From Aquanectria penicillioides (Eukaryota > Ascomycota > Sordariomycetes > Hypocreales > Nectriaceae), in NCBI GenBank assembly GCA_003415625.1, contig PYIU01000006.1, positions 3,968,001-4,032,000 on the forward strand: 64,000 bases of DNA, written 5' to 3'. Shown here in pieces: positions 54,481 to 64,000 of the stretch (the stretch's first letter is position 1; every line of letters starts with the position of its first letter). The translations under genes were made by a program, and so were the position numbers. The notes beneath the pieces were generated by a model. That model was not told where the DNA came from. It searched no databases and saw only the letters and a list, made by a program, of their open reading frames with translations.

Positions 54481-56267
54481 ATGGAATCGTTGCCGAGGGA
54501 CATCGGATCACATCTCGAGACTTCAAGTCGCAAAGCAAGACCGTCCTCCAATAGACCTCGGCAGAATTCACGACCCGTGGAGAAGAAAAAGGCACAAAAT
54601 CGTGCTGCGCAAAGAAGTTTCCGCGAGAAGCAGCAAGCTTACGTCCAGTACTTGGAATCGTTCGTCAAGACTGTCAAATCCAGCCACGAAGGCAACGATG
54701 CAGATGATCGTTACAATAAACTTCTAAGAACTCATCTAGAGCTTCTAGAAGAGCATCACAGATTGCATGATGCGTTTATCCGACTGCGGCAGAAGCTTTT
54801 GGGCATTGGACAGGCTGCCAGCACCGCAGTTGGTATGAGATGAGATGACCCGGCTCTTCCATCTGAGACTGATGATAACTGAGCTTAGAGGATGATGCCT
54901 TCGACGATATTTTGAAAGCATACGAAGCTCGTGGTCAAAGTTCCGAGCTTAATCCATCGATCGGCGCTGCGCAAGCGGGAGCAACGACTGTTGCGTCACC
55001 GTCAATCCAGACTGAGGCCCTTGGAGAAGACCAGAGTACAGAGTTCGATGACACGCTACCAACCCCGTCCATGGGAAAGCAGGTCCCGGCACGGGGAAAT
55101 GGAAGCAGCGAAAACAAAACACAAACCTCGATCGCTCCTCAACCGGCACAGGCCAGCTTCGCCTTCGACTGTGACATGTCACAAGCATTGTTTGATACAG
55201 TTAAAGACCAGCAGGCCGAACTACCTTCTTTTTTCGACTTGAATATCCGGTACAATGACAGTTTGGTGCTCATTCAATCAAAGACGTTATTTGCAGACAA
55301 GGTCGAGTCAGTGTGTAAACAGTACATAACCATAACGCAACATGATCAAAATCTTACGTGCACTGGTATCACACTAAACCAGGATAATCATGACCCAGGT
55401 GAAGCTGTTAAACAGCTCGCCTCAGCTGCCGTAAATTTGATTGGAGACTTTTCTGGGCTCTTGACATTTATCTACGGCTCGGTATGTCTACCAACGACCC
55501 ACTCCTATTAATGCTAATGAGTTGTTGGCAGGACTTCCATCAATGCCTGGAACGCATCCTACAATGGCGACTATGTAAAACAATCGAGTCCAGAGCAGCC
55601 GTGCTAGATGTATTTCAGCCAACCCCACTTCAATATACATCAATGGACCATCCAATCATTATCGACTTCATTTGCTGGCCGTCCATTCGCGATCAGATGA
55701 TTCTCCATCAACAAAGTCTGGACTTGGATATTTTGTGCCGTGATCTAACTCTCCACACTGTCGTTGATCTTCCGGACAAGGCCATTGCAATCAGTGTCTA
55801 CGACTATATGCTTAAAAGGATCTCATTAGACTGGAAACTCGCAGGTTCGCCATCTAGGTCGTGTCTGGATGACCCTGGCTGGGCATACATCCATTTGACC
55901 ACGGCGTCTCCTTACAGAACAAGCACTGACCCCGCTCGTGACCTCATTATGCATGAACTCAGCAACCGAATGCAGAATTGTACCTTGGAAAGCGTGGTAA
56001 CGGCGGATATTTTGGCTGAACGAGGTTCATTCTCGTATTATCACGACCTGACCCAAACTGACACTATATCGACGACTCCCCAGATGGAGATTTTTCAATT
56101 GCAAAAGTGGAGGCTAAGTCAGGACTTTGTTCAAAAATGGCCTATGCTTGATTGTTCCGGTGGTATGTTCTCATCAGGCCTGACTCGTATGCATCTGATA
56201 AATACTGAAATGATTCAAAGTGGTTTCTAAATACGCAACAGCACCGATCTATTCACCGGATAGGTAG
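54481..56267 (+). CDS. second bZIP transcription factor with DUF3425-type C-terminus
   Basis: Four exons, 54481-54832, 54889-55481, 55532-56162 and 56242-56267, give an intact 533-aa frame; the upstream open frame lacks an ATG. The basic region is KKKAQNRAAQRSFREKQQAY (about residues 34-53), close to the Yap/AP-1 consensus NxxAQxxFR, followed by a zipper-like YVQYLESFVKTV and long helix. A Gln/Pro/Ser-rich middle follows. The C-terminal domain includes HPIIIDFICWPSIRDQMI, the WPxxRD signature of DUF3425. The last exon of nine codons (ending YSPDR) is inferred from splice signals and is the least certain part. It is divergent from the dienoyl-CoA reductase and 650 bp before a P450, so it may control those two genes. 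Confidence 0.87.
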
Positions 56268-56913
56268 TCAGAAAGGTGCCTAAGCAAGGGCCATTCAATC
56301 GACTTGACGATTAGGTGTCTAGATTTGGAACCGGACAGGAAAGTCGAGGTTTGTGATTTTCATATTCAGTTCAATTTGGGCCGTTGCTTTTCTTCTGAAT
56401 GGGTTTCTGGGATTACCATATAGCCGTAGACTATAGTGGAGAAATGACTCGCATTCACACGTCATGTACATATGTCATCATGAATCTCTTTGGATAGTGT
56501 GAAGTTGTGATATTTTGATCTATGTTTATGTTGCCTTACTTAATACCTCGTTACAAAGAGCATCTTTTTCCACTTCCGAGGATGGTCTGAGCTGCAGGTC
56601 CATTCATGTTGGAGTGCGGGAAATGAGAACTCAGCTTTCCACGACTCGCACGTCTTCTATTCTTATTGGTGAATGATATCTACTTCCACATTTGTCATCC
56701 GTGTTTTCGTAATGGTTTTCTTTGTCAGTCGTATCTTTGTCAAGGCCTCAATGTGCATTGGATGGGCCTCCAAGGCATGTTAGTTGTTTGCCAGCAAGCA
56801 TTGCACGGGGCTGCTACCAATGTAATCCTCATGACGGAAATAAATATCTTAACATTATCACGTAAGTAACGCACAATCCTATCATCTCCAACTTTAGTTA
56901 ACTCAAATCAGCC
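56268..56913 (+). other. intergenic before the P450 gene
   Basis: Contains ATGACTCGC near 56445, two mismatches from the bZIP palindrome. No gene recognised; short plus-strand frame at 56666-56869 is without features. Confidence 0.45.
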
Positions 56914-58747
56914 ATGAACGAGATTACGAATGCGGCAAGGCAACTGGCGAGAAATTATAATGGTGCGACCATTGGGATATTCGTCCTCGGAGCTGTTAGA
57001 CACCACGCTCGGAACCTTGGTCTCGTGCAATTCACTAACACATTAGCCAGAGTTTGACCTATATATTGGTCCGTTGCATCCGTAGCTATTACTTTCATCC
57101 TCTGTCCCAATATCCCGGCCCTAAACTTGCCGCAATCTCTGAGCTCTGGTTCGCGAAGCATTGGTAAGTAGGGAGCTATTCAGCGTCAGTCCAAAGTCGC
57201 TGATCTGGTCCAGGCTCTCCAAGAGGTGGGCATTTGTGTTGCATGACATATCTGAAAAGTATGGCGACATCATTCGAATTGCGCCAAATGAGCTCTTCTT
57301 CACATCGCTGCAAGCGTTTGAAGATATATATGGCCATGCAAACAACAAGAAGAACAGAAAGGCATTTTTAAAATCCGAATTCTACGATAACCCAGATGAG
57401 ATGTCCCCACTAGGTGCCGAACGAGATCCAGTGAGACACCGGGATACTAGACGGCAGCTCGCGCACTCCTTTAGCGAGTCGGTGCTCACACAACAGGTTC
57501 CAATGATTATGGTTCACATTGATTTGTTCATGAAACAAATGGCCAAGCATGGATCTGCTGATGATGGTATCAATGTTGACGAGGCAAGTTTCTGTATCAC
57601 TCTTGTTCGGTTCCGGGGGTATGCTAACATTGTTTGAGTGGTTCAATTGGCTCACTTTTGATATCATTGGTGACTTGGCATTTGGAGAGTCGTTCCATGC
57701 TGTCGAGACTGGTAACTAAATCTATACTAGCATCCCTTGAATGTAGCTGATCAATCTAGTGAAATCGAACCCTGCCATTACGGCCCTCATGAATGTCTTG
57801 TACACAGCTTCAGTTGTAAACATATTTACCCGCTTGCCAATCCTCTTGCCATTTGCACCCTTGATGCTTCCGATTTCGAAGCTTAAAAAAGAACGCCTCG
57901 TGCATCAAGAATTCGCTAGAGAGCTTATGAACAAACGCATCGCCAGAGGAAACAATCGCCCCGACTTTTTCGGGCATCTTTTGAAAGACGGTGCCAACAG
58001 ACCATCCGAGGAGTTCCTTCGGACAAATGCCAGCTCCCTTCTGATAGCCGGCTCCGAGACCACTGCGACTACCCTTGCCGGGATGACATATTACCTATTG
58101 GAGAAACCGGAATGTCTCCGTGCATTGCAGCAAGAGGTTCGAATGGCATTTTCCAAGGAAGACGACATCAACGAGTCAAGCACTAGAGATTTGCCGTATG
58201 TCAACGCAGTCATAAAAGAGGCTCTTCGAATTTTCATTCCCCTGCCGATCAATGTTCCTCGGGTCTCTCCTGGAGCTGTAGTCGATGGCCATTTTATTCC
58301 AGAGGGGGTATGTCTCGAGGTCCTTCGCTCTCCACAGTTTATTCCCGCTAACCCTTTGCATCAAAGACAATTGTATCTTGTCATCAATACAGCCTTGGAC
58401 ATAGCAAGAGATATTTTACCGATCCAGAGATTTTCTGTCCTGAACGATGGCTTCCACACACTCACCCACTCTATAGCCAACGCTTTGTGGATGACAACCT
58501 TGACGCTTCGAAGCCATTCCTCATAGGACCCAGGACTTGCCTAGGCAAAAACCTTGCATATCTTGAAATGAGGATCATCGTATCAAAACTAGTCTTCTTG
58601 TTTGACTGGGAAGCGTTGCAGGATCTTGGTCCTGGAAAGGAAGTCGATTGGCTCCGAGATGCCAGAGTGCAGTTCTTGTGGTCGAAGCCAGAGCTTAGAG
58701 TAAGATATGTGCCACGATCAATCTCTCTCAAAGGTCCCCAGAGTTAA
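56914..58747 (+). CDS. cytochrome P450 monooxygenase
   Basis: Six exons give an intact 521-aa frame: 56914-56994, 57051-57163, 57214-57583, 57639-57711, 57760-58307 and 58367-58747. Exons 1-2 supply the ER membrane anchor ([11 protein letters not shown] joined to [10 protein letters not shown]) and the proline-rich hinge [12 protein letters not shown]. Other landmarks are [13 protein letters not shown], the I-helix [17 protein letters not shown] with the oxygen-activating Thr, the ExxR helix [14 protein letters not shown] and the haem loop [14 protein letters not shown] with the Cys ligand. Intron 3 has a GC donor with otherwise perfect consensus (GAG then GCAAGT). It resembles the fungal P450 group that includes trichothecene C-15 hydroxylase (TRI11-like), many of which hydroxylate terpenoids. 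The substrate is not predictable, but hydroxylation of a terpenoid would suit the region. Confidence 0.9.
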
Positions 58748-60025
58748 CTAAAGGCACCAATGACGGGATCTGCGGGTTTGGGGATTTGTTGAGAAATCGC
58801 GATCATTATTTTGGAATAGGGGTAGTCATAACATCCTCGCTCTGCACCTAAAGCAGCCGTTTTGCGACCTTCGGTGGTGGGTTTTAGTGGCCATTATGCG
58901 CTTCTTACAGTGCAAAATCCGGCTCTAGTCTAGCGGGTGCGGGTTGCAGGGAAGATGGGATCGATCAGAAGCAAGCATGAGATTGTTTAAGAAACCTTGG
59001 AGTGATATTGGCACACGACAAAATGGCCAAAGGGCCAAGAGCCAAAAGGGGTGTGGGGGAAATGTTGGCCATGAGAGAGTCAGTTGGAGTGGTAATCAGC
59101 TGTCCCACTCTTATGAATTCGTCTAATCATAGTTGGGTCTTCGGATAATGATAAGCAGTTGAATTGAGCTCAGCAATTTGTGTTCTTAAAAAGACAAAAA
59201 AAAAAAAAGACCTAAACAACATATATCTATACGACAGGAAACAATGTCAATTGTAATAGCTCCTATTTGGGATTAAAACGGAACATCAGGATTCCAGTTG
59301 CTTTTAGGGGCTCCAGCAGCGTGCAGCACAGCAACCAGCATGAGCAGCATGGGACGGACATGACTTCCCTTGCTGGGGTCGCTCCTGCATTTCTAGTGGA
59401 CTCATGCTTGCTTCGCTTAGATGGACGCCGAGATCTGGCCAATAAGAGCGTGCAAGGGTGGCAAATTTACAGGGCAAGAGCGATGGACAACCCGGGTAGC
59501 TGCCGAGACACTCGTCTGCGTCGTCCCTTCCGTCCAAATTTCCCCGCCAAAAGGAGCTAGATTTAGGGAGCAGATCATCGTCTTAAACCATGCTAAGATC
59601 ATCTGTGGGCATGGACGAATCTTCTTTGCAATGCAATGCTGTATCATCGACGCTATTTGTACAGCATTGTCGGAGATGGCAGCCTAAAGATGATCCAGGC
59701 CGACTTCTTTACGGCTGCTATTCCCGCCTCTAGTCTTGCTTCAGCGCTTTTACCGTCCACCAGTCCAAGGGTACGACCCCATGTCACACAACAAGCTTTA
59801 TACACATTCGATGTATTCAGAAGTGCGTCCGGATCAATGCTCCACTCGACTTAACGGCTATACTCACCTCGACTCTTTGAGGTAATTAATCTTCCAGCTC
59901 CTGCAGTTACGTAATCTCGCTAATGACGTGTCCCAGCTCCCTCGAGTAGCTATATTCTCTATGCTTTTCTCAATTGCGGCTTTGCTTTGGTTAACCAGGA
60001 CCGTTTCTTGTCTTTAATTGTCGAA
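58748..60025. other. intergenic, nothing recognised
   Basis: 1.3 kb with a short A-run near 59197-59208 and overlapping frames at 59267-59687 that lack family features. It should hold the promoter of the oxidase pseudogene. Confidence 0.5.
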
Positions 60026-61763
60026 ATGGTGCGCGCTGTTGCTCTGTTTGCGTTGCTTGCGGGGATCATAAGGATCTGCAGCGCCAAGAAGCAATGCAAA
60101 ACATTCCCCGGTGACAGTGCTTGGCCATCACAGTCGGAATGGGACAAGTTCAACCAGACGGTGAGCGGACGGCTCATTGCAACCGTACCACTGGGAACAC
60201 CATGCCATGGTTCAACCTACGATGAGGCGACCTGTGAATATCTCCAAACCCAATGGCAATACGAGGAGATTCAGTAAGCATCGCCATCTGGTCGGGGATT
60301 TCTCTGCTAACATACTCTCAAAGCTACAACTCGTCCTCCTCTGTGATGGCTCCGTTCTTCGCAAATCAAAGCTGTGATCCCTTCCAGCCCCGAGAGCGTC
60401 CTTGTACTCTCGGCAATTACGTCCGGTATGCTGTTGATGCTGCAGGCTCGAGCGACATCCAGGCCACAATCGCATTTGCTACCAAGAACAACATTCGCCT
60501 TGTCATTCGCAACACTGGCCACGATTACCTCGGCCGCTCCACCGGCGCAGGCTCCCTAGCCGTGTGGACTCATCACCTCAAAGACATCAGCTTCATCGAC
60601 ACGTATCAAGATTCAACCTATAAAGGCTCAGCAGTCAAGGTTGGCGCCGGTGTGCAAGGTTTCGAGATCATGGAAGCTGCTCGGGATAAAGGCTTGGTGG
60701 TTGTGGGGGGGAATGCCCCACGGTCGGATTGGCTGGCGGATACACTCAGGGCGGCGGCCATTCTGCTCTCAGCACTAGTTTCGGCCTTTCTGCAGATAAT
60801 GTTCTGAATTGGGAGGTTGTTACGGCGAGCGGCAAGCTTGTCAACGCAAGCAGAGACAAGAATTCCGATCTATACTGGGCCCTCAACGGCGGTGGTGGCA
60901 GCACATTCGGTGTTGTGGTCTCGATGACGGTCAAGACACACAAGGACACTGTCTTTGGCGGTGCTACGTTGGCTTTCTACTCTTCTAACAACGCTGAGGA
61001 TGTCTTTTACGATGCGATCCAGGCCTTCCACGAGGAACTGCCTGCCATGGTCGATGCCGGCACGATGGTCGTCTACTACTTCACCGACGCCTTCTTCATG
61101 ATCTCGCCCATTAACGCTTACAACAAGACAGCCACTGAGGTTAAAGCTATCCTCGCGCCATTTGTGGCTAGGCTTGACTCGAATCATGTCCAGTACACTG
61201 TGACTTACTCCGAATTTGACACCTACTATGGACACTACAACCAATACTTCGGACCGCTTCCTCTCGGCAATATCCAAGTCGGCATTGCTCAATACGGAGC
61301 ACGATTGATCCCACGAGCTGTTGTAGCCAACATCACCCATGCCTGGAAGACGATTGTGCAGGAAGGTGTCACATGGATTGGCGTCGGAACCAACGTCAAC
61401 CAGTTCGGTACTACCAAGACGAGTTCGGTCCACCCTGCTTGGCGCGATGCAATCATCCATGCCACCCTAACACTACCTTGGAACTTTACTGCCCCTTGGT
61501 CCGAGGCCATCGAAACCCAGCAGAAAATGACAAACGAGATTGTGCCACTGATCGAGGCGGCCACACCAGGAAGTGGTGCCTATGTCAACGAGGCGGATTG
61601 GAGGCAGCCCAATTTCCAGAGCACTTTCTGGGGCACTAACTACAAAAGACTACTGGCGATCAAAGATAAGTGGGATCCTTCGCACTTCTTTTACGCTACT
61701 GTCGGCGTTGGCAGTGAGGTTTGGGCGGTTCAGAACGATGGTCGGTTGTGCTACGCTTCTTGA
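60026..61763 (+). pseudogene. secreted berberine-bridge-type FAD oxidase with a one-base frameshift
   Basis: Exon 1 (60026-60273) begins with a signal peptide MVRAVALFALLAGIIRIC; exon 2 starts at 60324 after a normal intron. Family landmarks are NNIRLVIRNTGHDYLGRSTG, whose His usually binds FAD covalently, GAGVQGFEIMEAA and, in another frame, GLAGGYTQGGGHSALSTSFG, ALNGGGGSTFGVVVSM and a C-terminal FFYATVGVGSEVWAVQ. The frame changes at a run of seven G (60705-60711); an eighth would join the two parts without loss into about 550 aa. The break hits the segment that carries the second flavin-linking Cys in bicovalent members. No splice signals explain it. Intact relatives oxidise alkaloids, sugars or polyketides and are often next to a Zn2Cys6 regulator, as here. 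Confidence 0.78.
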
Positions 61764-62400
61764 TTCAATAACTTGACCAGACAGAAGGACATTATAATGA
61801 TGTATTTACACGTACGAAAATCTTGTACATCTTCATATCTCAAAACACACCGCATCTTAACCGTTCGCGACTGTGAGTATATCCAACTCAGATTACCACT
61901 TTGATATTTCACAACGCACTAGTCTAACTCTCATCATCAAACTTACGAAGTAGGTGACAAAATCTCGAGTTTTTAGCGAGAATAAAATACAATGAAGTAG
62001 TTTAGAGTTGTATCATGCCTATTACTATGAGGAATTCTTGCAGTGCTTGCATTGCGGCACAATTGAGCTTGATGGAACTGACGTCATCTTGGCTTACCCT
62101 AGACCTACTATTAACCACGCGATGACACATCTTTGGGAAGTATTGGAGGCTTTTAAGAAACAAGCATTAAGTCGTAGAGTAAAGTTGGATGCATTGGGAA
62201 GAAGGTGCTTAATTCTTTACGTGGCACCACGCTTGGATTGCATGCAGCGCGTTGTAAAGGGGAGGTAGAAGTGGAGTTTATTATCATCTAAATTTGCCCA
62301 CGGCATTGATCCTCTAATCGACCTGAATCTCTGCAATTGAGAATCTGGGTGCAAGTTAAAGTGCTGACAATGCACTGAAATAACGATAAAATGGCCTAGT
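61764..62400. other. intergenic, nothing recognised
   Basis: Gap between convergent genes. A plus-strand frame at 62008-62268 has no recognisable feature. Confidence 0.5.
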
Positions 62401-64000
62401 TCAATGCTGTGGCCAGTCTCTTTGGCCAGTGAATTCTAATCCCATTGAAGCCGTCGCCAAGTTCAACTGATTGACACCAACGTCATTTGACATATCATCA
62501 ACCATGCCCAAGTCTAGCCCCGGATTACCATCCTGCCAGCTCATATCAGGGAGCAAAATATTAGGGTTGAGTCCCATTGGCATGAACACGGAAAGGCCAT
62601 CCATGCTGAGACCACCCATGGGACTTTGCCCAATGTTAGAGTTGTGTTCAGCTTGGTCTTTCTCGGCCATTCTCTTTTGTATTTCGAGGACAATTCGTGG
62701 CACTGTCAACGGCTCATGAATTCCTACAAGCGCTGCCACTCGAGCATCCCAGGCCTGCACGATGAGCTTGGCAAGGAATTTGAAAAACAGAGTGCCGTTC
62801 TTATCCATAGTAGCAGACCGAGAGTCAAAATTATCCGACATGGCTTCCCAGGCCTTGGATGATTGCTTGTTGATGGGTCGCGTTTTCAGATCTTGCACAA
62901 TTTGAATGTAGGCAGGAAGTGGAAAGTAAACCTGCATCATCCAACCAAACTTTTTGGTATGAGGTGAAGCCATGATTTTGGTGTCGCTCTCAAGCATAAT
63001 GAGTGCATACGAAATTGCAGTATCACGCAATGACTCCGAATGCTGCGCTGGAGGAGTAGGGTACGTCGTGTAGTGTTCCAGCAGCTTAAGACGAGACATG
63101 TACCCTCGTGCAGTCCAGATGGTCATGAAGTGAAGAGGGTTGTCCATGTTGCAAAACTGGAAATACCGTTCCTCCATCTGTTTCTCCAGACCAGCCACAT
63201 CAAGTTGCGAGCTGGATCTATTGGATACGTTCTTTACAATCGATTTCAGAACTGGGCTCGAATAGTCGAGGTAAAATGCGGCATGACGAACATAGTTTGC
63301 CAACTCGCTCCGTACAACCGCAAATAGCGATTCTGCAGGCCTCGATTCAGCCACCGGGAGTTCCTTAGTCTCCAGGTGGAGCGCAGAGTCATTCACATTT
63401 AGAGGAACTCTGCAATTCCAGGACGGGCTCAATTCCGTGTTTTTATGATCAACCATCTCGCCGATTCGGCTGTCAAACAGGAGCAATGCCCACCAAATTC
63501 TTCGTCGCAGTTCGGATTCGAGGGCGTTGTAGTTCGTATAAGTCGCCTCACTGTGAATCCCCATTCTTTTTGCAATGCGCATAGCAGAACCGAGGATTGA
63601 TGATAGAGATCTAGGATCGACAGTACGGCCAAGCGACGTCTAAAAGGTATTGGTAAGTGCGATTTCGAGTCATCTAAAGAGACGTACCAAATATAAGACC
63701 AATGCAGTCAAACAGTCTTGATCGGTAGTCCGTAGGTATCCACAGTTCAAGAGAGCTTGTTCGCAACAGTAGTGGAACCTGGATAGGGCATCTTCCTTTG
63801 CCCAGCCAAACATTAAAGTGCACTCTTCGTCCCGAAGACTAACGATTGCTATTGAGTAGATGCTAAACAAAAGAGCCTCGAGGTTGGAGTCGATGCTTTT
63901 TACATTGCCCATGAGTTTGATGATGCGTGATTGCAAGGTGGGAGTGTGGGTGACTTTCAACAGCGGGTCAACATTCTCCAGGTATATTTGCCAGAGCTTG
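62401..64000 (-). CDS. fungal-specific transcription factor, 5' part outside the window
   Basis: C-terminal portion of a Zn2Cys6-family regulator; the DNA-binding cluster lies beyond base 64000. Two exons are visible, 63688 to the window end and 62401-63639, joined in frame by a GTACGT donor and TTTTAG acceptor. The part seen (about 517 aa) begins at LWQIYLENVDPLLKVTH, the usual start of the fungal-specific TF domain. It continues with LLFSIYSIAIVSL, AMRIAKRMGIHSEA and the signature ESELRRRIWWALLLFD. The C-terminal 110 residues are rich in Met, Gly, Asp and Asn, a possible activation region. It is convergent with the oxidase pseudogene and may belong to a cluster extending past the window. 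Confidence 0.85.

Noticed and set aside
1..64000. CRISPR arrays, rRNA genes, transposon ends or long terminal repeats
   Set aside because: No regularly spaced direct repeats, no rRNA sequence and no transposase or reverse-transcriptase motifs were seen.

Overview
The window is nuclear DNA of a filamentous ascomycete (Pezizomycotina, most likely a Sordariomycete). The evidence is short GT-AG introns of about 50-90 bp with CTAAC-like branch sites, several fungal-only families (Zn2Cys6 and bZIP/DUF3425 regulators, an FlbA-type RGS protein, a spherulin-4 hydrolase, MARVEL and DUF7053 proteins), and moderate GC with wide intergenic gaps. The species cannot be named from the sequence. Where possible I resolved introns by hand; for most multi-exon genes the exon lengths sum to an intact reading frame.

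Left part (0-20 kb): an FlbA/SST2-type RGS gene (237-1934, minus) lies below a 3 kb belt of microsatellites. Next are a small C-terminally anchored membrane protein, a decayed bZIP gene (5933-7568) and a relic of a highly reducing polyketide synthase whose carrier domain has lost its serine (9185-9840). Three intact genes follow: a secreted spherulin-4/GH135-like protein, a DUF7053-like protein and an F-box protein, separated by gene-poor DNA.

Central part (20.8-47 kb) is a dense set of catabolic genes and regulators: Old Yellow Enzyme, Baeyer-Villiger monooxygenase, two Zn2Cys6 factors, an MBL-fold (lactonase-like) hydrolase, a zinc alcohol dehydrogenase, an acyl-CoA ligase ending SRL, an acyl-CoA dehydrogenase ending SKL, a bZIP factor and an AtuA/DUF1446 protein. 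The order of chemistry these families usually perform (C=C reduction, ketone to lactone, lactone opening, alcohol oxidation, CoA activation, peroxisomal beta-oxidation) matches the known bacterial route for carvone-type cyclic monoterpenoid ketones. Five copies of the perfect palindrome ATGASTCAT (a Gcn4/AP-1-type bZIP site) lie between 25.1 and 44.9 kb, four of them in the three divergent promoters of this set. I saw none elsewhere in the window. This is my main candidate for an undescribed system: a bZIP-controlled, peroxisome-linked terpenoid (or similar cyclic ketone) utilisation cluster.

Right part (47-64 kb): a GH43-like gene broken by one frameshift, a macro-domain-like gene, a MARVEL membrane protein, then a second metabolic group. 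That group holds a peroxisomal 2,4-dienoyl-CoA reductase whose last small exon supplies an SKF end, a second bZIP/DUF3425 factor, a cytochrome P450, a berberine-bridge-type oxidase with a frameshift in its FAD-binding region, and a Zn2Cys6-family regulator cut by the window end. Both frameshifts, and one in the bZIP relic, sit in homopolymer runs, so assembly error must be excluded before these genes are called dead.
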